Origin: an uncultured Anaerotruncus sp.
GTDB taxonomy: Bacteria > Bacillota > Clostridia > Oscillospirales > Ruminococcaceae
Reading direction: 5' to 3'
Assembly (NCBI GenBank): GCA_910586875.1
Contig: CAJUJI010000143.1
Coordinates: 1-6,991, forward strand
Length of the DNA stretch: 6,991 nt
Of this stretch, positions 1 to 5,885 are shown piece by piece. The notes beneath the pieces are model-generated. The model did no database searches. It was not told the origin of the DNA and was given only the letters and a program-made list of their open reading frames with translations. How positions within the stretch are numbered: the stretch's first letter is position 1; each line of letters opens with the position of its first letter. The position numbers and the translations under genes are program-made.

Positions 1-426
1 TGTGATATTGGCTCCGTCCTCAAACAAAACGGCTACTTTTCCAATAGGGCAGGTTAGCAGCTTTACCCGCTCCACATGCGCCCCATAATCCAGCGGATAA
101 ATATTGCCGATCACTTTTCCATCCTGCACATCTTTGATAGAGAGGGCATAGGCAAGGACCGGGTCTTTTGTCTGTTCATGGTAAAACTTCCACACTTTAT
201 TTGCATGGCTGCCTTCCAGATAGACCTCCCATTCCCGCAGGGTATAGGTGCCGCAGGGCCGCGATAGCCAGAGAAGGCGTCGGTCCTCCGGTTCTCCCGA
301 TACGGCCAGCTTTGGAATCAGCTCTTTATCCAGGTCAAAATCATCCTTATAATGCTGCGTGTGTAACTCTGTGATCTGCTCCAGGCTGTCCAGTATATCC
401 ACGCCCTCGAACCTTATCGCGCCCAT
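1..426 (-). CDS. Uncharacterised conjugative-element protein, partial (C-terminus beyond left edge)
   Basis: An open frame runs from ATG at 426-424 to the window edge with no stop, giving 142 N-terminal residues that begin MGAIRFEGVD. The ATG shares one base with the TGA of the upstream gene (TGATG), so translation is probably coupled. No strong Shine-Dalgarno stands in front of the ATG; AAGGGA lies within the last codons of the upstream gene. Visible patterns include RLLWLSRPCGTY near residues 55-66, LREWEVYLEGSHANKVWKFY shortly after, and a later LDYGAHVERVKLL. They are rich in aromatic and charged residues, with no signal peptide or membrane segment, so the protein is probably cytoplasmic. 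From memory, similar stretches occur in multi-domain accessory proteins of Firmicutes conjugative elements, but I cannot name the family. Its place at the end of a topB-containing operon suggests an element accessory role, which is inference. Confidence 0.8.
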   Translation of the reverse strand, partial: MGAIRFEGVDILDSLEQITELHTQHYKDDFDLDKELIPKLAVSGEPEDRRLLWLSRPCGTYTLREWEVYLEGSHANKVWKFYHEQTKDPVLAYALSIKDVQDGKVIGNIYPLDYGAHVERVKLLTCPIGKVAVLFEDGANIT

Positions 427-1263
427 CAGCGTTCCCTTTCCGGCGCAGGAGGCGCAACCTGCCTGGCCTCATGTTCCGGGCGGTCTGCTTTCAGCTTTTC
501 CATGAGAGAGGTTTTTCCCTCCGGCAACGTCTCCGGGGCAAGCTCCTGGATTTCCTCATAAGTCTGTCCGTCTGTCAGGTCAGGGCGCGCAGGCGGCTCG
601 TTGTTGAGCCTGCCATCCAGCATATTGTAATTTCCGGTCTGGCCTTCCTCGTAAAGCTCCGCATTACGCAGATAGCTCTCCGGCGCCTGGAAGGGCAGCA
701 TTTCCGCCTGGGTATGCGCCCAGCCCTCCCCGTAGAGGAAATAGTACATATCCGGTTGGTCGCAGACAAAGCACAGGGAGCCGTCCTGATTATCATAATA
801 GGACGCCTGCATATCCTGATAGTGGCAGCGTTCCTCACGGCCCAGGTACACCCCGGTTATCTGCGCCCAGCATGGCGACCATGCCCGTATAATTGCTGTG
901 AACCGCAGAGTGGATTTGCACCAGCGGGTTCGCCTCCGGCATGGCCTGCCTGCCGGGAATTTCGTTCCGCTTTTCTGCCGCGTCATTTCTCGGCGTCACT
1001 TCCTCATGGGCGCGGGCATCCAAATCCGGCTGCGCCTGTGCGGAAGTCTTTCTGACGGCGCCCGGCTCCGGTTCTTTCTCCTGTGCGTAATAATGGACAT
1101 TGACGGTAGTTTTGCTGTTCATTTCCCTGGCGTAAGCCTCCGCAGCCTCGCGGGTGTTAAATTCCAAAGGCTTTCCGTCCTCCTTGCACCACGCCTCGGC
1201 ATGGCCGAAGATGGAAGCGCCGCTGCGCACCGCCCATATACCGTAGGTTGTTTCTTTTCCCAT
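426..1263 (-). pseudogene. Accessory element protein split by a frameshift near 851-856
   Basis: Translation starts at ATG 1263-1261 (MGKETTYGIWAV), with GGAGG at 1270-1274 and a 6-nt spacer. This frame ends at TGA 835-837, after the sequence GADNRGVPGP. The neighbouring frame, open from 986 down to TGA 426-428, continues as VYLGREE, then SYYDNQDGSLCFVC, then MYYFLYGEGWAHTQAEM, which reads like the true continuation. The two frames join at a run of four G on the coding strand (CCGGGGTG, 851-856). Removing one G, or adding two bases, would restore one product of about 278 residues. The N-terminal part (YGIWAVRSGASIFGHAEAW, then EAAEAYAREM) looks like a small cytoplasmic domain, followed by a charged linker. 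The last 33 residues match tails of two upstream-encoded proteins. Function is unknown. A sequencing error, a real inactivating indel or a slippage-controlled gene are all possible. Confidence 0.75.
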
Positions 1264-1274
1264 TCTGATCCTCC

Positions 1275-1913
1275 TTATCGTTCCTGCTGTTTTGATGGTT
1301 TCTGCTTTTGGGGCATCTCCGTGTGCTTTGCGTCTTTTATCTGTTGCCGGAGGGAAGGTCTGTGCTCCGGCTCCGCTTCGGAATCCGTGATATTGACATA
1401 CTCGCCAATAATACAAAGCGCCTCCCCGTAACTGCCACAAGTAAACACCCGGTCCTTCATTTCCTTTGCCTGATCCTTCAGGTCATGCTCCCGCAGGGTA
1501 CGGGCAGCAATGCCTACCAGATTGAAGATATTGCCGTCCTGGCCGATCAGCGCACAATCCGGTTTTTCCGGCTCCGGCGAAGGCTCCCCGATAAAACCGC
1601 CCAAACGCTTCGGCACAAAATCGGACAACCAGGTGCCCCCGAAATTCTCATGGGTCTGCAAACGCCACATGGCAAGTTTCCCAATGTCCAGCTTCACATC
1701 CTCGAAAGGATAGAGCACACAGGTGAGCTCCCCATACTGGAAATTGGAAACATCCTCAAATTTACTGCCGTCCTTCAAAATCCCCTCCTCGGTGAACATC
1801 TCATTGATCCCGTCCACCCATTCCTTCAAATCCCCGCCGCAGCCCTGCAGGATCAGGCCGTCTTTGCCCTCCATGTGCCGCAGGTCATCGGTTGTGATCG
1901 TATTGATATTCAA
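1275..1913 (-). CDS. Uncharacterised conjugative-element accessory protein, TTG start
   Basis: The 212-residue frame begins with TTG at 1913-1911 (MNINTITTDD). That start is supported by a perfect AGGAGG at 1921-1926, 7 nt upstream, and by the absence of a better-placed ATG. The SD overlaps the TAG stop of the preceding gene (TAGGAGG), so the two are probably translationally coupled. The N-terminal half (about residues 14-107) contains GLILQGCGGDLKEWVDGIN, LTCVLYPFEDVKLDIGKLA and a GGTW segment. A second block (about 119-175) reads ALIGQDGNIFNLVGIAARTL and ends GSYGEALCIIGEYVNI; I recall it as a recurrent domain in Firmicutes element proteins, without being able to name it. Residues 181-212 form a charged, low-complexity tail shared with neighbouring proteins. 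There are no membrane segments or signal peptide. The stop TAA at 1275-1277 overlaps the SD of the next gene. Biochemical role is unknown. Confidence 0.87.
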   Translation of the reverse strand: MNINTITTDDLRHMEGKDGLILQGCGGDLKEWVDGINEMFTEEGILKDGSKFEDVSNFQYGELTCVLYPFEDVKLDIGKLAMWRLQTHENFGGTWLSDFVPKRLGGFIGEPSPEPEKPDCALIGQDGNIFNLVGIAARTLREHDLKDQAKEMKDRVFTCGSYGEALCIIGEYVNITDSEAEPEHRPSLRQQIKDAKHTEMPQKQKPSKQQER

Positions 1914-1924
1914 AAAATCGCCTC

Positions 1925-2449
1925 CTATCGTTCCTGTTGATGATTCGTTTTCTGCCGGGTGGCTTTTGCCTCCGGCTGTTTCTTTAGCTGCCTGCGGACA
2001 GAGGATTTCTGCTCCGGTTCCCGCATATCCGTAAAAATATCGGATAACGGCTGCTCCCAGCGTTCCCCGAAGCCGCGGACCACCGTACCCGCCAGAGCGC
2101 CGTTTCCCTGAAACATTTTCAGTGTGTCAAAAGCCCGGTCAAACAGCTTGATATTTCTCCCGTCCACACAGGGAGCAAAATGGATCACCCCTTTGGGATA
2201 GCCCCCGCCAGTACCGATCCAGCCCCGGACAAAATCGTCATAGCCTTTTGTGATCCCAGCATCGGCCAGTTCGTTGGCATGGCTGGAAACCATTGTACTT
2301 GTGGCTGCATACTGATAACCTAAGACCAATATGCCGGTTTTCGGGTTATACATAAAGCGCCGATTATCAATCTGCTGTATATCGATTATCTGCCTCCTGA
2401 TATCAATCCGCATAAGCTCTTTTGTAATCGCTGTCTTTTCTATCTGCAT
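1925..2449 (-). CDS. Uncharacterised conjugative-element accessory protein
   Basis: The preferred start is ATG 2449-2447 (MQIEKTAITK), giving 174 residues. The frame stays open to an ATG at 2497, but that extension is encoded inside the 2468-2581 inverted-repeat block and has no ribosome binding site. The start is unsettled: GGGAGGG at 2450-2456 abuts the ATG directly, which is too close for a normal SD, and ATG 2413 (MRIDIRRQ) has only weak AAGAG upstream. The body contains FMYNPKTGILVLGYQYAATS, then DDFVRGWIGTGGGYPKGVIH, then AFDTLKMFQGNGALAGTVV and GFGERWEQPLSD, which look like a folded cytoplasmic domain. From memory these blocks recur in Firmicutes conjugative elements, but I have no family name. 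The last 31 residues form the shared charged tail ending QQER. It ends in TAG that overlaps the next gene's SD. Confidence 0.8.
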   Translation of the reverse strand: MQIEKTAITKELMRIDIRRQIIDIQQIDNRRFMYNPKTGILVLGYQYAATSTMVSSHANELADAGITKGYDDFVRGWIGTGGGYPKGVIHFAPCVDGRNIKLFDRAFDTLKMFQGNGALAGTVVRGFGERWEQPLSDIFTDMREPEQKSSVRRQLKKQPEAKATRQKTNHQQER

Positions 2450-2467
2450 CCCTCCCGTCCATTGATT

Positions 2468-2581
2468 TGTCCGCAACTTAGCCCCGTTTCGGGGCATCAG
2501 AGTATTCTTATACAGCCGCCCCTCAGACCGGGTTCCCGAAAGCCATAAAAATCAAGCCTCTTTTTGGTTAAGTTGCGGACA
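2468..2581. repeat. 114-bp block bounded by 13-bp perfect inverted repeats
   Basis: TGTCCGCAACTTA at 2468-2480 is the exact reverse complement of TAAGTTGCGGACA at 2569-2581. Between the arms lie three further small palindromes: GCCCCG-TTT-CGGGGC at 2481-2495, GTAT-TCTT-ATAC at 2502-2513 and CGGG-TT-CCCG at 2529-2538. Transcribed with the operon, the block could fold into a closing stem with three hairpins. It interrupts an otherwise tight operon between the VLP-type gene and the next accessory gene, and it supplies an apparent upstream extension to the latter's reading frame. A small non-autonomous insertion (MITE-like) or a structured RNA are the obvious readings. I see no convincing target-site duplication in the flanks (gatt on the left, tatt on the right) and no transposase. 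Confidence 0.75.
2481..2495 (-). other. Strong short hairpin next to the left inverted-repeat arm
   Basis: GCCCCG and CGGGGC pair perfectly around a 3-nt loop, directly adjoining the 2468-2480 arm. It resembles a terminator stem, but on the coding strand it is followed by CTAAGTTGCGG rather than a T-run, so it is not a convincing intrinsic terminator. It could act as a processing or stability element between the VLP-type gene and the downstream accessory genes. Confidence 0.5.
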
Positions 2582-2589
2582 TATTATCC

Positions 2590-2961
2590 TTAATTTTTCC
2601 TGATCCGGCGCTTACGTTCCCGCTCGGATTTCCGTCTGGCAAAGGCGCGGCAGGAATCCAAACAATACACCTGGCTGGTGGTGGGAAGATATGCCTTGCC
2701 GCAGACCGGGCATGTTTTCTGTTTTAGGGAAGTGTCCTCGCCGGTAATGGCAGATTCCAGCGCCGGGTCCACCGGCAGCACCGCCTTCTGAAAGTGCCGG
2801 CAGAAAGAGCCGGTCCACCATTTATGCAGCATGTAACAGGGGCAGTCTAAGGGGAGACAGAGCTTTTCCTGATTGTCAAAGTTGGCACAAAGGTCTGTCA
2901 CCAGCCTTCGGATTGCCGCCCGTTCCTGCCTGGTTAATTCCCATAAGGGAGGCCCGTTCAT
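2590..2961 (-). CDS. Cysteine-rich VLP-type protein of conjugative elements
   Basis: This 123-residue protein starts at ATG 2961-2959, which overlaps the topB stop as ATGA (2958-2961), a clear sign of translational coupling. AGGAGG lies only 2 nt in front, closer than usual, so coupling may matter. It carries many cysteines: Cys25, 35, 40, 42 and 54 in an N-terminal cluster (LPLDCPCYMLHKWW), then Cys84-Pro-Val-Cys87 and Cys100/Cys104 in a C-terminal zinc-ribbon-like unit. The tail is strongly basic (RRKSERERKRRIRKN). The pattern and position after topB match my memory of the cysteine-rich VLP family found in Firmicutes conjugative elements. The family's biochemical function is not known to me; metal binding and nucleic-acid contact are inferred from the cysteines and the basic tail. 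No signal peptide or membrane segment is present. Confidence 0.85.
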   Translation of the reverse strand: MNGPPLWELTRQERAAIRRLVTDLCANFDNQEKLCLPLDCPCYMLHKWWTGSFCRHFQKAVLPVDPALESAITGEDTSLKQKTCPVCGKAYLPTTSQVYCLDSCRAFARRKSERERKRRIRKN

Positions 2962-5066
2962 TTCCTCCTGCCTTTCTTAGCCGGAAATTCCAGCTTGAAA
3001 TTTACATATTTGCCGCCTGTATCATCCAGCAGCACCACCGCGTCATAGTTTTTTCCCGTCTTTTCGCTGTAAAGCCCGGACATGGAAACGCGGCCCTCTT
3101 TCAGAAGGGCCGCCGCAACAGACTTTGTTATGGATTTTTTCTTCCCGGAAAAGAACTTATTATCTTTCCAGAGGGCAAAAGAACAACTTTGGTTGTCGCA
3201 GAAAAACCCTTTTTTGCCCTCATATACGGTTCCGCCGCAGCGTGGGCAGGTGCCAACAGCCTCACGCCCATTTTTCTTTGCATCTGGGAACAGACCGGCA
3301 AAACATTCCTCCGGGGCGGTATGGACCTTGACAAGCGCCCGGCTCATATCTGCGATCCCATCCATGAAATCTTTTGCCGGAACTTCGCCGCGCTCCACCT
3401 GTTTTAACATGGATTCCCATTCCGCGGTGAGCATGGGCGATTTGATGTTATCCGGCAGGACCAGGATCAGGTTCGTACCTTTTTCCGTGGGGATAAGTTG
3501 CTTTTTCTTCCGCTGCACAAATCCGGCAGAGACCAGTTTCTCCAAAGTAGCCGCACGGGTGGCCGGGGTGCCTAATCCCTTGCGCTCGGCATCCTCCGGC
3601 ATGTCCTCGGCTCCAGCGGTTTCCATAGCCGCCAGAAGGGAATCCTCCGTATAGTGCTTCGGCGGGGAAGTTTTGCCCTCCCGGACGCTGGCAGAGACCA
3701 TTTCAAAAATCTGTCCTTCCTGCAGCATAGGGAGGGAGGCATCTGTATTCTCACCATCCTCTGGCTTGGATTGTTTTAATCCCATGCGATAGAGGCGTTC
3801 CACCTCTTTCCATCCGGTCTGTAATACGGTTTTTCCTTTTGCCGTGAAGGAATTGCCCTGGCAGTCCAGAACCGCCGTTACCGCCTCGAACCGGTGAGCT
3901 TGGGTCGTGGCAGAAAGCAGCCTTGCAGCGATTAGTGTCAGTACATCCCGCTCCCCGGAAGGAAGCTCCGATAAATCCGTCCGGGCAATCTCCACCGTAG
4001 GAATAATAGCGTGATGGTCGGTGACTTTGCTGCCGTCCGTTATGCGATCAATATCCGGTTCCCCGGCGCAGCCCTTTCCAAAAGGCATATTGTCCCGCAG
4101 CCAGAGAATCAGGGAGGTAGCGGTTGCCTGCATATCCTCGGTTAAATATTGGCTGTCCGTCCGGGGATAGGTCGCCAGCTTTTTCTCATAGAGGAATTGT
4201 ACATAGTCAAGGGTCTGCTGAGCTGTATACCCATAGATACGGTTGCATTCCCGCTGTAATGTTGTCAGATCGTATAGGCGGGGCGGCTGTACTGTCTTGA
4301 CCTGTTTCTCTACGGACAGCACCGAAGCAGCCTGCCCGTCACAATCCATAAAGATTTTTTCAGCTCCGGCCTTATCCGGCAGCTTTCCGCCGGAGGCAGT
4401 AAAGCCGCCGCAGGTGATTTCCGGCACATAAAAGAGGGTGCTTGTAAATGCCTGAATATCCGCCTCCCGCCGCACCAAAAGCGCCAGCGTTGGCGACATT
4501 ACCCGCCCCACATTCAGCGTCGTGCCATACAGGACGGAGAAAAGCCGGGTGGCGTTAATGCCGATCAGCCAGTCAGCCCCGGCCCGGCAGACCGCCGCGT
4601 CATAGAGCTTATCGTAGTCGCTGCCAGGACGCAGGTGTTCAAAGCCGTCCCGGATTGCCGCATCCTCCATACTGGAAATCCGGAGGCGTTCCATTGGTTT
4701 GCTGCATCCGGCATATTGATAGACAAGACGGAAGATCAGCTCGCCCTCACGTCCTGCGTTGGTACCACACACCACCGAATCCACCCGTTTGTCTTTCATC
4801 AGCCGGCATAAGAGGTCAAGCTGCTTTTTCTTATCCTTCGGCACTTCGTATTTCCATTCTTCCGGCAGGATCGGCAGATCGCCATAACGCCATCTGGCGT
4901 ACTGTTCCCCGTAGGCCTCTGGCTGTGCCAACTCCAGAAGGTGCCCCACGCACCAGCTTACCAGATAACCGCCGCCCTCCATGTAGCCGTCTTTTTTCTC
5001 ATTCGCACCCAGAACCGCCGCCAGCGACATGGCGACAGAGGGCTTTTCCGCAATTACTAATTTCAT
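2958..5066 (-). CDS. topB: DNA topoisomerase III (type IA), conjugative-element type
   Basis: The 702-residue protein starts at ATG 5066-5064 (MKLVIAEKPSVA). It has GGAGG at 5075-5079 with an 8-nt spacer; the ATG at 5081 precedes this SD and is unlikely. The TOPRIM domain covers about residues 1-140, with Glu7 in the opening motif and a second motif GTNAGREGEL at 101-110. The strand-cleavage domain includes LYDLTTLQRECNRIYGYTAQ and the active-site tyrosine Tyr300 in ATYPRTDS, followed by a DHHAIIPT motif typical of type IA enzymes. The C-terminus has a four-cysteine zinc finger (Cys607, 610, 623, 628) and a short terminal topoisomerase-associated domain with a basic end. Such enzymes relax or decatenate DNA through a 5'-phosphotyrosine link on single strands, and would help resolve or replicate transferred element DNA in the cytoplasm. 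Notably, the two aspartates of the TOPRIM DxD motif are Asn103 and Gly105 here. The gene overlaps the next one by 4 nt. Confidence 0.97.
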   Translation of the reverse strand: MKLVIAEKPSVAMSLAAVLGANEKKDGYMEGGGYLVSWCVGHLLELAQPEAYGEQYARWRYGDLPILPEEWKYEVPKDKKKQLDLLCRLMKDKRVDSVVCGTNAGREGELIFRLVYQYAGCSKPMERLRISSMEDAAIRDGFEHLRPGSDYDKLYDAAVCRAGADWLIGINATRLFSVLYGTTLNVGRVMSPTLALLVRREADIQAFTSTLFYVPEITCGGFTASGGKLPDKAGAEKIFMDCDGQAASVLSVEKQVKTVQPPRLYDLTTLQRECNRIYGYTAQQTLDYVQFLYEKKLATYPRTDSQYLTEDMQATATSLILWLRDNMPFGKGCAGEPDIDRITDGSKVTDHHAIIPTVEIARTDLSELPSGERDVLTLIAARLLSATTQAHRFEAVTAVLDCQGNSFTAKGKTVLQTGWKEVERLYRMGLKQSKPEDGENTDASLPMLQEGQIFEMVSASVREGKTSPPKHYTEDSLLAAMETAGAEDMPEDAERKGLGTPATRAATLEKLVSAGFVQRKKKQLIPTEKGTNLILVLPDNIKSPMLTAEWESMLKQVERGEVPAKDFMDGIADMSRALVKVHTAPEECFAGLFPDAKKNGREAVGTCPRCGGTVYEGKKGFFCDNQSCSFALWKDNKFFSGKKKSITKSVAAALLKEGRVSMSGLYSEKTGKNYDAVVLLDDTGGKYVNFKLEFPAKKGRRK

Positions 5067-5084
5067 TCCTGTAACCTCCATTTC

Positions 5085-5687
5085 TTATAGCTCCGGTTTA
5101 TTTCGGCCTATTTGCTTTGTTTTGGGTTTCATCGTGTTTTTTTCCTGTATCTGCTGTCGGTGGCTGGAAAGCTGCTCCACCACGCCTTTTTTCTGGCTGT
5201 CAGCACACCCGCCAAGGGCTGCGGTGGTTTTCTTTACCAGATTTGCCCGCTGGATGTTTCGGTCAAAGCAGGTAAGATAGGCATGGTAATCGCCTTGTCC
5301 GGGGGAGCAGCGCAGACAGTAGCGGTAATTCTCTGTCTCCACTACATATCCATAATTCTGCCGCCAGCCGCCTTCGATTGCCCCGCCGTGGCTGTAGCAG
5401 AAGCGGCTCATGGAATTTAAGTCCTTCAAAACACTGTCTCTAAGCTGCTCGACCACCTGGCCTAATTCTTTTTTAAAAGCGGCGCTGTTCAGACTTTCTT
5501 CCCCGCGCGGGTGCCAGGTATGCCAAAATTCCTTACCGCCTGCTCCAAAGTCAATGCGGACATGACCGACAGTTTGGACAATGATTGCGGTGATCACTTC
5601 CGGCACCTGCTGGCACAACAAGCCTGCCACAAACTTTGCAGGTAAAACTGTCATTACAAGCATGAGTACGATAGTACCCTTTTTCAT
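5085..5687 (-). CDS. Uncharacterised element protein with replaced N-terminus (chimeric junction)
   Basis: The frame opens at ATG 5687 (MKKGTIVLML), but residues up to about position 40 are encoded by DNA that reads as an RNHCP zinc finger in the overlapping frame, so this N-terminus is probably not native. The ATG has no proper SD. From about VGHVRIDFGAGGKEFWHTW onward the protein looks genuine: WHPRGEESLNSAAFKKELGQ, a leucine-rich helix, YSHGGAIEGGWRQNYGYVVE, YRYCLRCSPGQGDYHAYLT and a basic C-terminal tail starting near SQKKGVVEQL. I recall similar proteins next to topB in Firmicutes elements, but no name. Its stop at 5085-5087 lies 18 bp before the topB start codon, so the two share a transcript. 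The hydrophobic opening could look like a signal peptide but is more likely an out-of-frame artefact. The gene is probably a truncated, possibly non-functional, copy. Confidence 0.6.
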   Translation of the reverse strand: MKKGTIVLMLVMTVLPAKFVAGLLCQQVPEVITAIIVQTVGHVRIDFGAGGKEFWHTWHPRGEESLNSAAFKKELGQVVEQLRDSVLKDLNSMSRFCYSHGGAIEGGWRQNYGYVVETENYRYCLRCSPGQGDYHAYLTCFDRNIQRANLVKKTTAALGGCADSQKKGVVEQLSSHRQQIQEKNTMKPKTKQIGRNKPEL

Positions 5688-5715
5688 ATTGTTTCCGTTT
5701 GTTTTCTCTATTCAT
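5551..5715 (-). pseudogene. RNHCP-domain zinc-finger gene fragment (3' part lost)
   Basis: From ATG 5715-5713 the frame reads MNRENKRKQYEKGYYRTHAC and on through FTCKVCGRLV and DHRNHCPNC, then ends five codons later at TGA 5551-5553. The Arg-Asn-His-Cys-Pro signature (residues 43-47) and the cysteines Cys20, 26, 29, 46 and 49 identify the N-terminal zinc-binding part of the RNHCP family. Known members are, from memory, about 90-110 residues, so roughly half is missing. AGGAGG at 5726-5731 provides a good SD with a 10-nt spacer, so the 54-residue stub may still be made. After Cys49 the sequence switches to that of the neighbouring element gene in another frame, placing the recombination point near 5566-5572. 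It lies downstream of a leader ORF and hairpin that may control it. Confidence 0.75.
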
Positions 5716-5755
5716 GAAAATTGATCCTCCTAAAAGTCTTGGTAATTGCCCTTTT

Positions 5756-5793
5756 GGGAGGTTTGGTAGAGATTGATTTTACGCAAACCTCCC
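5756..5793 (-). promoter_or_regulatory. Hairpin directly after the leader ORF, candidate attenuator
   Basis: On the coding strand GGGAGGTTTG (5793-5784) and CAAACCTCCC (5765-5756) form a perfect 10-bp stem around an 18-nt loop. It begins 2 nt after the stop codon of the leader ORF and ends 24 nt before the SD of the RNHCP fragment. No T-run follows, so it is not a normal intrinsic terminator. The CCTCC of the right arm could also pair with the GGAGG of the RNHCP SD, which would allow two competing folds. A regulatory role is inference. Confidence 0.5.
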
Positions 5794-5795
5794 GG

Positions 5796-5834
5796 TTAGC
5801 AAACAATCTCCGATAATAAATATTTCTTATACAT
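5796..5834 (-). CDS. Putative 12-residue leader peptide (MYKKYLLSEIVC)
   Basis: ATG at 5834-5832 is followed by 11 sense codons and TAA at 5796-5798. A perfect AGGAGG at 5841-5846 sits 6 nt upstream, which is stronger support than most random tiny frames have. The stop is followed 2 nt later by a perfect 10-bp stem-loop and then by a second SD and the RNHCP start. This leader, hairpin and gene order is typical of ribosome-mediated attenuation, for instance ahead of antibiotic-resistance genes. I do not recognise the peptide sequence. It may alternatively be the start of a gene whose remainder was lost. Confidence 0.45.
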   Translation of the reverse strand: MYKKYLLSEIVC

Positions 5835-5854
5835 AAAAATCCTCCTGTTTTTAT

Positions 5855-5876
5855 AAGCACAACTTTCGTTGGACTT
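5855..5876 (-). other. Small hairpin upstream of the leader ORF
   Basis: The coding strand can fold AAGTCCAAC with GTTGTGCTT around a GAAA tetraloop (one G-U pair and one C-U mismatch). The GNRA-type loop is a stable RNA motif. It lies between the broken KTR gene and the leader SD. It has no clear T-run, so it is at best a weak terminator or a 5' stabiliser. Confidence 0.3.
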
Positions 5877-5885
5877 TGTAAATTA

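Noticed and set aside
471..1940. Long plus-strand frames (for example 471-1055, 898-1431, 1308-1940)
   Set aside because: They are antisense to well-supported minus-strand genes with SDs and coupled starts, and their translations show no recognisable motifs.
2468..2581. Resemblance of the inverted-repeat block to an integron attC site (ACTTAAC / GTTAAGT-like ends)
   Set aside because: Only one end fits the RYYYAAC/GTTRRRY core on either strand, no integrase or cassette array is present, and the context is a Firmicutes conjugative operon.
5548..5560. Programmed +1 frameshift at CAT-TGA-C that would fuse the RNHCP stub to the downstream protein, as in RF2 genes
   Set aside because: The TGAC context fits, but there is no internal SD at the required distance and CAT is a poor slip codon; a recombination junction explains the frames more simply.
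5616..5687. Signal peptide or membrane segment at the start of the 5085-5687 frame
   Set aside because: The hydrophobic stretch is the out-of-frame reading of the RNHCP coding sequence and has no ribosome binding site of its own.
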